Shown here: piece by piece, positions 8,801 to 15,807 of the stretch
Layout: each line of letters begins with the position of its first letter
How positions within the stretch are numbered: position 1 is the first letter of the stretch
From: an uncultured Clostridia bacterium
GTDB lineage: Bacteria > Bacillota > Clostridia > Oscillospirales > Oscillospiraceae
Assembly (NCBI GenBank): GCA_947165595.1
Contig: CAMVAV010000008.1
Coordinates: forward strand, 1 to 61,848
Length of the DNA stretch: 61,848 nucleotides
Direction of reading: 5' to 3'
The notes under the pieces: model-generated
The model's input: only the letters and a program-made list of their open reading frames with translations
Database searches by the model: none
Told to the model about the DNA's origin: nothing
Made by a program: the position numbers and the translations under genes

Positions 8801-10536
8801 CCTCGGGCACGAACGAACTGCCTCCCGAGTACCTCAAGGAGTACAACAGCCTGAGCAAGGTCAACAGCATCCTGCAGCTGAACATCCTGTGCAAGAACAA
8901 CGGCGTGACTCCCAATGAGCTTTTGGACGACCCGGTCGGCAAGCTCACCGATATCGTCAAGCGGAAACTCCGGAAGTCCGGGCCGAACGCCCCCAAGACC
9001 TCGATCGGCAAGCTTGCCCTGGGCCTGTCGAATTCCGGCTGCATCAATATGAGCATGGATCTGACGATAGATACGTCCGCGCTGATGCACGCCACGGGAG
9101 GCATTGCGGGCATGGCGGCGAGCGAAGAGGAGCGCCGGAATATCATCGGTTCCTTCAACCTCGCGATCATCGCGGCGCGGCAGGCGGTGGCGCGCGAAAT
9201 GTCCGTCTGGAATAAGCTGAGCAGCTTGCCCGCGGATAAACAGAAAGCCCTCTATACGGCGGCATTCCTGATGCCGGAGAAAGAATTTGACGTCCTCAAG
9301 GCGGGGGAAGCCCTCGACAGCCCGGACTGGCAGAAAAAATTCGATCCGGCTTCCATGGCGGAAAATCTGCGCGACGCCGGCAAGCTGGATCTCAGCGAGA
9401 TGCTGCGGCGGCTGAAGGAGGCGGAGCAGGCCCTGAACGAGCAGCCGGAGCAGGGCAAATCGACCCAATTCAGCGCAGCGGAATACATGCGGGCGGCGAC
9501 AGATGCAAGCAAACTGGTGCTGCTCAACGCCCCCGAAGAACAGCGCCGGACGGAAGCCTGTCAACAGCTGGAGAAGCAGACCCGCAAGAGCATCGTTTCC
9601 ATGATAGATCGCGAGGAGAAGGACAGGCGCGCCGGGGCGCTCAAGGACGCGGAAAAGAACCTGTCGAAGGACGGCGTTGCCAAAGCCCTCGCCGACCAGG
9701 TGGCGGAGGAGAAGGGCGGCGCGGAGCCCACCCTTTCCGCCGGCGCATGGATCGAGAGCTACAAGGATGTGCTTCATAATGAGGAATTAGCGAACGACTT
9801 TAAGCAGATGGCGGACTATCCCGCGCTCTATGTCGCGCGCATCATGGCGGCGCGCGAGCTGTCAAACTCCACGCGCGGCAAGGCGTCCACGCTCAACAGG
9901 CAGCTCAAGGCGGAGGAGATCGACAAGCGCGCGGCGGAGCTGCTCGCCAACAAAAATTTCCGTTCCTTCGCTGACCTGACCAACCATGACAAAGCGACCG
10001 CGGACAAGGTGAAGGAGATATTCTCGAAGAAGCACAGCCACGGCGGCGAGCTGGACGATATGTTCCGCAGCTATCTCCGGACGCTCCCGGCGGGCGAGCT
10101 GCGCAACGACGCCGAGCTCAGGCGCTGGATGCCCACGGTCAAAGAGCGCGTCGAGTCGCTGCAGGAGCAGGCGCAAAAGTCGCTCAAGGCCGGCCGCGAG
10201 GTCTACCGCGAGGCGGCGGAGATCGTGTTGCTGCGCACCATGGCAGGCGTCAAGCGCGGCGGAGAGGGCCTGGATAAGCAGATCCCCGTCAGGGACGGGA
10301 ACAAGGACATTCCGAGCGTGAGCAAACAAGTCGTGATGAACGCCGACGCGCGGGAGGTCAGGGAAGCTTTTGACAAGGCCAACGGCGCGAAGTACATCTG
10401 CAGCGGCCACGGCGGCAAAATGATCGAGAACATCGCGAAAGCGTCGGTCGGGCCCGCCAATCTCAAGCCCGAAGCGGATGTGCCGGTGAAAACCAAAACC
10501 GCCGGGGATCCGGAGCGCGGGCCGATGCCGGAATGA
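5890..10536 (+). CDS. giant protein with N-terminal papain/C39-like protease domain, 1548 aa
   Basis: TTG 5890 follows ACAGGAGGAGAG and a consensus promoter. The N-terminal 120 residues are polar and lysine-rich. A papain/C39-like fold then spans about 125-330: QTSANGC gives Gln136 (oxyanion hole) and Cys142, GHYVTITGI gives His274, and RYEDSVGG gives Asp292, in correct order and spacing. The remaining 1200 residues are charged and mostly helical, with coiled-coil-like runs and no recognised domain. There is no signal peptide, transmembrane helix or sorting motif, so it acts in the cytosol or leaves by a non-classical route. I cannot name the family. A large effector, toxin or self-processing protein are all possible. 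Confidence 0.9.
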   Translation: MAPPKKSYQENNPATIQKMSKFNKTVPDSGGKTRKVTYYRPTPGTGYDILTDDVMNTGNPEVLRSFRDENREALEDEKNAPAKRYLDSRIQVAEKIEEMELRAKGQSALGYTPPKPEADLKDGFLGLSEIKYPDYQTSANGCWSISYSMLLKSRGVDLSQEEIRQWRPNYRANTPENEKPNPERLLTMNSDRGNSVYPNADLAVTLLPNTAMNSLRIEPFESGQLTVGGEPLNAGQLRTVQTEYYAQVKKTLQENIREALVKHRSPVSIAWDGHYVTITGISEDGNTLRYEDSVGGDRDLPRTKTMSLDTLVLQGMQAHDHNGMHYDSGGGFEMAWLSDLPQAQYGSEEKPELNPRHKDYVKMDGQGEIAVSVPYDAKGVSAAGSPAEGQVDGKAVEEMLDLDQSALTKKLGVSKVEGWSASGGVMIGNKGVYYPKKAVQLGDPALVEVGLRTQKQSIENVQSVLSCLLKNKPEPEVKDNQKVLDIYNTLETLKTGKKTDPKAIAEGKEKLRETYDFLLETDENGKTNLETLTSDMDETVRIGMVDGLAELDRVFGLRKEREDRRLGEIHNELERKKSFLETYRRRVSEVRDTFRRNSEIEFLKDPAGGMRAYEELSDAQYLERRICDRMAESFKLLTKEQQLYLYESLFPTARKQLVTADGFLAYIKDTAPYNGGSFFGSMISFMGAGKVAEELDKLLSKEEKKKLARDIDAIVPPSSPDFPKERLSVCPEQPQIEALLKGIAPDSPRAEEKKDILRRAGNALRISSNEASFHYDAKRSGFSNTKLEGLENGYDHLSDQIFKDYIDNDYGDKTLKDKLPKNKGGAYEAPDINRQLGLTPEQFRAMRSAKSGISPELRKRVTDISAELDGIGWDVLKKHDGMVRKRVAPDGSVSDYLLSEQGNKLYAFGALLVGHDELRKALGTGDLESIREKTEECERIRKHMDRMMELAKEAGDFPLAGGNITPTRTEASGTNELPPEYLKEYNSLSKVNSILQLNILCKNNGVTPNELLDDPVGKLTDIVKRKLRKSGPNAPKTSIGKLALGLSNSGCINMSMDLTIDTSALMHATGGIAGMAASEEERRNIIGSFNLAIIAARQAVAREMSVWNKLSSLPADKQKALYTAAFLMPEKEFDVLKAGEALDSPDWQKKFDPASMAENLRDAGKLDLSEMLRRLKEAEQALNEQPEQGKSTQFSAAEYMRAATDASKLVLLNAPEEQRRTEACQQLEKQTRKSIVSMIDREEKDRRAGALKDAEKNLSKDGVAKALADQVAEEKGGAEPTLSAGAWIESYKDVLHNEELANDFKQMADYPALYVARIMAARELSNSTRGKASTLNRQLKAEEIDKRAAELLANKNFRSFADLTNHDKATADKVKEIFSKKHSHGGELDDMFRSYLRTLPAGELRNDAELRRWMPTVKERVESLQEQAQKSLKAGREVYREAAEIVLLRTMAGVKRGGEGLDKQIPVRDGNKDIPSVSKQVVMNADAREVREAFDKANGAKYICSGHGGKMIENIAKASVGPANLKPEADVPVKTKTAGDPERGPMPE

Positions 10537-10730
10537 CCCGCCGTCCCCGCTTCGGAACGGTGCGGGAACGGACGAGGGCACCGAGCGGATCAGGGCTGAA
10601 TTGGCAAAGTTTTGAGAGGTGCTGCGCTCGGCGGCTTGTTTTACATGATCCACGGCGATATCACCTATTGCGTCGCTTCCGCTGCACGGAAAGCAAGGAA
10701 ACACTCATATCCAAGTTGCTTAAAGAATAA

Positions 10731-10781
10731 AACAGCTGCCCTGTGCCATCTTTGATGAGCGTACAGGGCAGCTGTTGCTTT
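10731..10781 (+). terminator. terminator of the giant-protein gene
   Basis: AACAGCTGCCCTGT pairs with ACAGGGCAGCTGTT across a 17-base loop and is followed by GCTTTTCT. It lies about 195 bases after the stop codon. Confidence 0.82.
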
Positions 10782-10855
10782 TCTGCTGCGGCTACTGACT
10801 ACGTTTCATACAGCAATAGTCTTGTATGAAATATCGGACCCTTCGACGAGAATCA

Positions 10856-10908
10856 GAAAAGCGGTTGCCCCGGGCGCATGGCTGTGATAGAATCGTAACG
10901 GAAGGAAC
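10856..10908 (+). promoter_or_regulatory. promoter, copy 2 of the 53-bp repeat
   Basis: It is identical to 3328-3380 except for one base. TTGCCC and TAGAAT are 17 bases apart. It lies about 35 bases upstream of the alarmone-hydrolase start, so it should give a short leader. The rest of the 10537-10926 gap holds the terminator and no gene. Confidence 0.65.
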
Positions 10909-10926
10909 AGGGGGGCAGTTATCGAC

Positions 10927-11355
10927 ATGATTTATACAGATAAAACCAAGCGGGCCATGAAGCTCTGCTATGCTGCGCATAAGGAGCAGACCGACAAAAG
11001 CGGTATTCCCTACGTTTTTCATCCGATCCATGTCGCCGAGCAGATGAACGACGAGACCACCACGGTCGTCGCCCTGCTCCACGACGTTGTGGAGGACACG
11101 GACTATACGCTCGAAGACCTGAGAAATATGGGCTTCGGCGACGACGTGATCAACGCGCTTGCCCTGCTGACCCATCGGAAGCAGGTGCCGTACCTCCAGT
11201 ATGTCGCCGGACTCAAGGAGAATCCCGTCGCAAAAGCGGTCAAGCTGGCGGACCTCCGGCACAACAGCGACCTGACACGGCTTGATGCGGTTGATGAGAA
11301 GGCAAAGGCGCGGCTTGAAAAGTACAAAGCGGCAATTAAACTGCTTGAATCCTGA
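10927..11355 (+). CDS. HD-domain small alarmone hydrolase (SpoT/MESH1-like)
   Basis: The HD pattern matches the (p)ppGpp hydrolase half of RelA/SpoT proteins: HPIHVAEQM, then LLHDVVEDT (the HD plus ED pair), then KLADLRHN near residue 100. At 142 aa it is a stand-alone hydrolase with no synthetase or ACT/TGS domain. It would degrade ppGpp-type alarmones in the cytosol. ATG 10927 lies close behind the duplicated promoter, and GGGGGGCAG may serve as the ribosome site. The ligand could also be another nucleotide pyrophosphate. The gene looks intact. Confidence 0.88.
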   Translation: MIYTDKTKRAMKLCYAAHKEQTDKSGIPYVFHPIHVAEQMNDETTTVVALLHDVVEDTDYTLEDLRNMGFGDDVINALALLTHRKQVPYLQYVAGLKENPVAKAVKLADLRHNSDLTRLDAVDEKAKARLEKYKAAIKLLES

Positions 11356-11364
11356 CGGGCTGCC

Positions 11365-11498
11365 ATGAACACACCAGGAGACGACCTGATCGCAGCCGTC
11401 GTTTCCCTGGGCTTCCCAAAGGAGCCTGGCATTCTTATCGCCAAGCAGCTGGGGCATCCGAAGGCTATCAGAATGAGATCGACGCGCTGCGACAGTGA
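11365..11498 (+). pseudogene. remnant of a small conserved protein with an internal deletion
   Basis: ATG 11365 opens about 35 residues of plausible coding (GILIAKQLGHPKA). At about 11466 the plausible sequence shifts frame to YQNEIDALRQ and a stop at 11496. Both halves look like parts of one small accessory protein, with the middle lost and the frame broken. The function is unknown. It lies 9 bases after the hydrolase gene. Confidence 0.45.
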
Positions 11499-11524
11499 GA
11501 CGCACAGCAGAGGGGGCGGCGGGT

Positions 11525-11677
11525 ATGCCTTCGAGCGGATTTCCCGAAATTGACGTACACAACATGACGCGGACGCAGGCGATCGCGGCGATCGACGCGT
11601 TTCTCCGCCGCGCTGACGGCTCAAAGGCGCAGATCATCCGGCACGAGCTCGACCACTGCAACGGGATTTTGATTTGA
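11525..11677 (+). pseudogene. Smr-like N-terminus fused to peptide-deformylase C-terminus, 50 aa
   Basis: Residues 7-32 (FPEIDVHNMTRTQAIAAIDA and on) match the opening of Smr domains, where a D-x-H-x-M strand starts the fold. After DGS the reading frame continues as AQIIRHELDHCNGIL, which is the zinc-binding HExxH helix of peptide deformylase. Neither domain can fold. A ribosome site (GAGGGGGCGG) is present, so a chimeric peptide could be made. This is a clean in-frame deletion fusion of two genes. Confidence 0.65.
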
Positions 11678-11693
11678 AAGGCAAGGGAGCGCT

Positions 11694-12128
11694 GTGTATA
11701 TCGTCAGCAAATGTCTCGCGGGCGAGCCGTGCCGCTACGACGGGAAGGACAACCTTGTGCCGGAGATCCGTACGCTTGTGGAGCGCGGCGAAGCGGCCGC
11801 GGTCTGTCCCGAGGTGCTCGGCGGCCTTCCGACGCCGCGCACGCCGAGCGAGATACAGCCCGATGGATGCGTTCTCAACAAACGGGGCGAGGATGTGACG
11901 GAGGCGTTTGTCCGCGGCGCGGAGCGTGCGATGGCGATCTGCCGGGAGCACGGCTGCACGGGCGCGATCCTGAAAGCGCGCAGCCCGTCCTGCGGCAAGG
12001 GCGTCGTCTACGATGGCAGCTTCACCGGAAAGCGCGTCGCGGGAAACGGCATATTCGCGCGGCTGCTGCTGGACGCGGGCATTCCGGTGATGACAGAGGA
12101 AGATTACAAGAACGGGGGCAAGCCATGA
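11694..12128 (+). CDS. DUF523 family protein
   Basis: This is a full-length 144-aa member of the DUF523 group, recognised by SKCLAGEPCRYDGK at the start, CPEVLGGLPTPR near residue 40 and LKARSPSCGKG near residue 95. The conserved cysteines in these three motifs suggest metal or Fe-S chemistry, but the role is not established. It uses GTG 11694 behind AAGGGAG. Its stop overlaps the next start (ATGA), so it is coupled to the thioesterase. Confidence 0.9.
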   Translation: MYIVSKCLAGEPCRYDGKDNLVPEIRTLVERGEAAAVCPEVLGGLPTPRTPSEIQPDGCVLNKRGEDVTEAFVRGAERAMAICREHGCTGAILKARSPSCGKGVVYDGSFTGKRVAGNGIFARLLLDAGIPVMTEEDYKNGGKP

Positions 12129-12565
12129 ACAGCCATACGTATCGGCACACCGTCCAATACTATGAGACCGACAAGATGGGGATCGCCCATCACTCCAACT
12201 ACGTCCGCTGGATGGAAGAGGCGCGCGTCGATCTGCTCACCAGGATCGGTTGGAGCTATGACCGGCTCGAATCGCTCGGCATTGTCTCGCCTGTGACGGC
12301 AGTGGAATGCCGGTTCAGGCACAGCTGCACGTTTGCGGATGAGGTTGACATAACGCTTCACATCGAATCGTTCAGCGGGGTGCGGCTTCGGATCAACTAT
12401 ACAATGACCGACTCAGCCGGTGATCTGCTGTGCGAGGCGGCGTCGGAGCACGTCTTTCTCGACAGGGAAGGCAAGCCGATCCGCATGAACAAGGCGTACC
12501 CTGAGCTGTACGGCGTTCTTGCGGATATGACAGAGAAGGAGAGCACAAAGGATGGGACTGCTTGA
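12125..12565 (+). CDS. YbgC/4HBT-family acyl-CoA thioesterase
   Basis: This is a hot-dog fold thioesterase of 146 aa. The signature VQYYETDKMGIAHHSNYVRW contains the catalytic Asp and the family-typical HxxNYxxW helix, and FRHSCTFADEVDI continues the fold. It hydrolyses acyl-CoA or acyl-ACP thioesters in the cytosol. It overlaps DUF523 by four bases. A rhodanese stub starts inside its 3' end. It appears intact. Confidence 0.92.
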   Translation: MNSHTYRHTVQYYETDKMGIAHHSNYVRWMEEARVDLLTRIGWSYDRLESLGIVSPVTAVECRFRHSCTFADEVDITLHIESFSGVRLRINYTMTDSAGDLLCEAASEHVFLDREGKPIRMNKAYPELYGVLADMTEKESTKDGTA

Positions 12566-12632
12566 TTTCGGCAAAAAGTCCGCCATCAATGAGGGCGTTC
12601 AAAACTGCGGGATCGTGCGCTGCGACTTTTGA
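12552..12632 (+). pseudogene. rhodanese N-terminal stub, 26 aa
   Basis: The start (MGLLDFGKKSAINEGVQ) resembles the leader of small rhodanese-domain proteins of Firmicutes. The sequence then turns into NCGIVRCDF and stops, so the Cys active-site domain is gone. It overlaps the thioesterase 3' end by 14 bases in another frame, as coupled genes do. The stub nature is inference from the leader alone. Confidence 0.4.
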
Positions 12633-12647
12633 GGAGGCAATGATTTT

Positions 12648-13034
12648 ATGGGACGGCTGAAAGAAGCGCTCAAGGACGGCGACGCGGTGATCACGTCGGC
12701 GTTTCACCTGACGAACGCAAAGGCAATCATTCATGCGGTGGGGCCGAACTTCGCAGTGACCCCAAAAGCGTTCAAGGAGCTCTTTGACGCCTATTACAAT
12801 TCGCTGACAGTGCTGATGGAGAATGGCTATCACAGCATTGCGTTTCCGCTTATCAGCTCAGGCATATTCGGCGGTTCTCTTGCCGATCCCGCCGGCGAAT
12901 CCGCGAAGCAGTGCCTTCGCGCCTACAGGAAGTTTGTCGCCGATCACCCGGATTACGATGTGGATGTGACACTGTGCGCGTTCGGCGCCTCGGAGATGGC
13001 TTCAGCCGAAAGAGCGTTTGAAGAGACCCTGTGA
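12648..13034 (+). CDS. N-terminally truncated macro-domain protein
   Basis: The product is 128 aa. Residues 12-35 (GDAVITSAFHLTNAKAIIHA then VGPNF) and 60-75 (SIAFPLISSGIFGG) match macro domains, which bind or hydrolyse ADP-ribose. The first third of the fold, including the VNAAN loop that holds ADP-ribose, is missing. A GAGGAGG site precedes ATG 12648, so it can be translated, but catalytic function is doubtful. It ends near 13034 with a macro-like C-terminal helix. It is most likely a deletion derivative. Confidence 0.7.
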   Translation: MGRLKEALKDGDAVITSAFHLTNAKAIIHAVGPNFAVTPKAFKELFDAYYNSLTVLMENGYHSIAFPLISSGIFGGSLADPAGESAKQCLRAYRKFVADHPDYDVDVTLCAFGASEMASAERAFEETL

Positions 13035-13432
13035 CAGCCGATCATCAACGCGATCCCGCTCCGGCGTACGAGCTTTTGAGCGGAAGACAATACATAACGA
13101 AGTGCTCGCACGATCAAGAGAAGAGGATGTCTTGACTCTCATCGGGGACGAGTGGATGGCAAAGCTGACGGAGGGCCGCGCCAACATCGGGCGGAGCCTC
13201 AACGACACGCGCGGCCTGCTGCATTCGTTCCGTGACTGCCGGGAGACGATGCTCACAATGAGACTGGGCAAGTCTGCAGGCATAGCGAAGACAACGGTAT
13301 CATCGACATTTTGCGGCTCTCATTCTCTGATGCGGACGGCAAAGGGTCGGACGTCTGCGGCAATCCGGTATCGGAAAACGTCGCAGATTGCTGCCCCTCA
13401 AGCGGCAAAACGAAAAAAATGAAAAAATGGTC
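13035..13432 (+). pseudogene. decayed coding fragments
   Basis: About 400 bases with no intact gene. One frame near 13120-13265 gives a plausible helical segment (LIGDEWMAKLTEGRANIGRS). Another frame from about 13280 reads FSDADGKGSDVCGNPVSENV to a stop at about 13436. The change of frame between plausible pieces suggests further deletion scars. I recognise neither piece with certainty. Confidence 0.3.
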
Positions 13433-13461
13433 TTGACAGATAGTATACGCTATGTTATTAT
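13433..13461 (+). promoter_or_regulatory. sigma-A promoter with palindromic spacer
   Basis: TTGACA, a 17-base spacer and TATTAT. The spacer contains ATAG-TATACG-CTAT, an inverted repeat of the type bound by XRE-family repressors of mobile elements. Downstream is a short untranslated or small-peptide transcript ending at the 13744 terminator. Confidence 0.75.
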
Positions 13462-13517
13462 CATGGCGAAATACGGAGCGACAATACCATTGCGCCCCAG
13501 AAAGGAAGACAACGGAA

Positions 13518-13670
13518 ATGCTGCTGAAGCAAATGTGGTCAGTGTCGAATATAGCCGCCGGAACGTGCTCTGATATTCCGCAGAGCCGTCACTTTAGCGC
13601 GCCCATGACGCGCATGGCCGGAACTGAATCAGTCTGCAAATCCGATGTTTTCGGGGCTTTACCAGCATAG
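13518..13670 (+). CDS. candidate 50-aa peptide or part of a small RNA
   Basis: ATG 13518 follows AAAGGAAG and gives a 50-codon frame with unremarkable composition and no known motif. It lies entirely inside a transcript bounded by the promoter at 13433 and the terminator at 13700-13744, about 275 nt long. The RNA itself may be the product. The evidence for translation is only the ribosome site. Confidence 0.3.
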   Translation: MLLKQMWSVSNIAAGTCSDIPQSRHFSAPMTRMAGTESVCKSDVFGALPA

Positions 13671-13699
13671 ACGCAGGTAAAAGTGCATAGGACTGTTTG

Positions 13700-13744
13700 G
13701 ACCCGGCCATGGCAGCGTAAGGCTCGTTGGCTGGGTTCTTTTTA
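13700..13744 (+). terminator. Rho-independent terminator
   Basis: ACCCGGCCA pairs with TGGCTGGGT (one G-U) across an 18-base loop and is followed by TCTTTTT. It ends the short transcript started at 13433. Confidence 0.72.
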
Positions 13745-13837
13745 TGCGCAAAATGGAATATGGCGGCAAGAGTGCATCGAAAAAGAAGAGATCGATGGGC
13801 TTAGAAAACTATACTATCTGTAATCATAAACGAATGT

Positions 13838-13924
13838 GGGGATGCGGTAATGGTATCCGGCCCGCCTGCTGCGCGGGTGACATCGAAAAGGTATTTGAGG
13901 GTTCGAGCCCCCGATGTCCCACCA
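13838..13924 (+). tRNA. defective tRNA-like remnant ending in CCA
   Basis: A CCA end, a T loop TTCGAGC and an anticodon-like hairpin (CCCGC, CTGCTGC, GCGGG) are visible. The 5' strand GGGGATG pairs with only four bases of the 3' acceptor, and the T stem has two mismatches. An alternative partner for the 3' end lies inside the element: GACATCG near 13880 pairs exactly with CGATGTC near 13915. This suggests an acceptor plus T arm left after loss of the D and anticodon arms. It is not expected to be functional. Confidence 0.35.
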
Positions 13925-13928
13925 ACAC

Positions 13929-14016
13929 GCAGCGATGGCCGAGCGGCTGATGGCGCCGGTCCTGAAAACCGGAGGCCCGAAAGGGTCCACGGGTTCAAAT
14001 CCTGTTCGCTGCGCCA
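13929..14016 (+). tRNA. tRNA-Ser(TGA) with C33
   Basis: This is a complete class II tRNA: acceptor GCAGCGA/TCGCTGC, discriminator G, CCA, a D arm with GCC/GGC, a long variable arm (GGCCC-GAAA-GGGTC) and T loop TTCAAAT. The anticodon stem CCGGT/ACCGG encloses CCTGAAA, so the anticodon is TGA but position 33 is C instead of U. This is the same substitution seen in the tRNA-Tyr of this island. Confidence 0.9.
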
Positions 14017-14055
14017 TTAATACCATGCGAAAAGCAGAAGGAGATGAGGAAATAT

Positions 14056-15066
14056 ATGGATATCAATGAAGTGCTCAAACGTCCCGAATATGGCTTTTTG
14101 GAGGATGAAGTGTTCAAGACGCATCCGATCATGTTCCTCACGTTCGGCGGATCGATCGCTTACGGCACGAATACGCCCGCATCCGATATCGACATCCGCG
14201 GATGCGCGCTTGCCTCAAAATCGGATCTTCTCGGCATGACCGGCTTTGACCACTTTCTGGATGAGGCAACGGACACAACGGTATACGCATCCAGGACGCT
14301 GATCAAGCTCCTCGCAGCCTGCAACCCGAACATCATTGAGATGCTCGGCTGTAAGGAGGATACCTACACAAGCGTGTCGCCGGCAGGGAAGCTCCTGCTG
14401 GAGAACAAGAAGCTGTTTCTGTCGCAACGGGCAATCGACTCGTTCGGCGGCTACGCATATCAGCAGTTCAACCGCCTTCAGAACGCGGTCGCGCATGATC
14501 GGCTTTCCCAAAACGAGCAGGAGGAGCACCTGCTTCATGCCTGTGAGCGTGCCATAGACCATATGAACGGCACGTACACGGAGCTGCCCGGGGGGAGCAT
14601 CCGGCTGTATACGGACAAATCCGAAAAGACCGGCAGAGATCTCGAAATCTTCGCGGACATCTCACTGAAGCACTATCCGCTGCGTGATTTTTCCGGGATT
14701 TACAACGAATTGCAGACATTGACGCGCAGCTTTGCCAAGCTGAACAATCGGAACAAGAAGAAGGATCTCCCGCATCTCGCCAAGCACATGATGCACCTCA
14801 TGCGGCTCTACCTGATGCTCGACGACATCCTCGCAAAGCAGGAGATCGTGACCTGTCGGGAGAAGGAGCACGGCTTCCTCATGGATATCCGAAACGGAAA
14901 GTACATGACCGGGGACGGCCTTGTTCGGCAGGAATTCTACGACATGCTGGAGGCCCAGAAGGCCAAATGCGATGAGGACGCGAAAAACACAGAGCTCCCC
15001 CTGGCGCCGGACGCGGGAAAGCTGAATGAACTGTCCATGAGCATTCATGAGCTTGCATTGGGGTAA
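14056..15066 (+). CDS. RlaP/YcgL-type nucleotidyltransferase (RNA-repair pathway DNA-polymerase-beta family)
   Basis: The nucleotidyltransferase core is clear: GGSIAYGTNTPASDIDIRG at residues 31-49, with GS in the nucleotide-binding loop and D44/D46 as metal ligands. The rest (to 336 aa) is the long helical C-terminal part typical of the RlaP/COG3541 group. Published comparative genomics places this family with RNA ligases in RNA-repair loci. It could add nucleotides to damaged RNA ends before or during ligation. ATG 14056 is chosen over 14044 because GGAGATGAGG gives it correct spacing. It lies 40 bases after tRNA-Ser and 100 bases before its partner gene. Confidence 0.88.
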   Translation: MDINEVLKRPEYGFLEDEVFKTHPIMFLTFGGSIAYGTNTPASDIDIRGCALASKSDLLGMTGFDHFLDEATDTTVYASRTLIKLLAACNPNIIEMLGCKEDTYTSVSPAGKLLLENKKLFLSQRAIDSFGGYAYQQFNRLQNAVAHDRLSQNEQEEHLLHACERAIDHMNGTYTELPGGSIRLYTDKSEKTGRDLEIFADISLKHYPLRDFSGIYNELQTLTRSFAKLNNRNKKKDLPHLAKHMMHLMRLYLMLDDILAKQEIVTCREKEHGFLMDIRNGKYMTGDGLVRQEFYDMLEAQKAKCDEDAKNTELPLAPDAGKLNELSMSIHELALG

Positions 15067-15165
15067 TTATGGATGAGAACGCCTGGGCAAGCTTTGAACC
15101 GGCGGTTCCATGACAAAGCCACAAAAATCAAGTACAATGAGATCGAAACAACGATCAGGGAGGCA

Positions 15166-15807
15166 ATGAAAATGAATCTGAAAGAAGCATTCCGGTTCCA
15201 GAACAAGCTGAACAGCCTGCTGGAGCAGGCGGAGAACGTGCTGGAGCGCGACTCCAACGTGGTGAAGGTGGAGAACACCTATCTGCGCAAGAAGGTCATG
15301 CCCGAGGCGGAGAACGAGACTGTCATCGAAGCCCCGGCGACGGACTATGCCGAGAAGATCACCGAGCTGGCAGGGTTCACTATGTTCCTGCTCGGCGAGA
15401 AGGAGAAGCTCTTTCGCGCGGTCCGTCAGGCGAAGAACGGTCTTGGGATCGACATCGACGGCGAGACCAGCCTGAACGGCGCGCGTCAGGCCGCGATGCG
15501 CATTTTCAAGCGCATGGCGGATCTGCGCAGCTCCGAGGTCACGATCGCAAACGGCGGCGTCGGCTATCGGTTCAACACCGACGGCAATCAGGTGTCCTAC
15601 AAGTGCGACGTCCGGCGCGTCACCACGATCAACTTCGACCGCAACGTGATCCGCAGGTTCGCCAGGGACCTGAGCGGCCGCGCGGACGAGCTTTCTTCGG
15701 AGATCGACAAGGCCATCGTCAATACGGAGGTCGCCTACGACGTGCCGTTCGACGTCAACGCGAGCTTCGCGGACGCCTTTGAATCCTTCTGCGAAAGCGC
15801 GGAGTAA
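15166..15807 (+). CDS. conserved-looking helical protein, 213 aa, partner of the nucleotidyltransferase
   Basis: ATG 15166 follows GGGAGG at 5 bases. The protein is soluble. Its N-terminal half is helical (LKEAFRFQNKLNSLLEQAEN), then a loop with conserved-looking polar residues, then a second helical pair with VSYKCDVRRVTTINFDRN as a central beta hairpin. I do not recognise a named domain. Its place 100 bases behind the RlaP-type gene, on the same strand, suggests shared function or an adaptor role. The gene looks intact. Confidence 0.75.
   Translation: MKMNLKEAFRFQNKLNSLLEQAENVLERDSNVVKVENTYLRKKVMPEAENETVIEAPATDYAEKITELAGFTMFLLGEKEKLFRAVRQAKNGLGIDIDGETSLNGARQAAMRIFKRMADLRSSEVTIANGGVGYRFNTDGNQVSYKCDVRRVTTINFDRNVIRRFARDLSGRADELSSEIDKAIVNTEVAYDVPFDVNASFADAFESFCESAE

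Noticed and set aside
13744-13950. A 68-codon frame over the tRNA-like element
   Set aside because: It reads through tRNA-like sequence and lacks a ribosome site after the preceding terminator.
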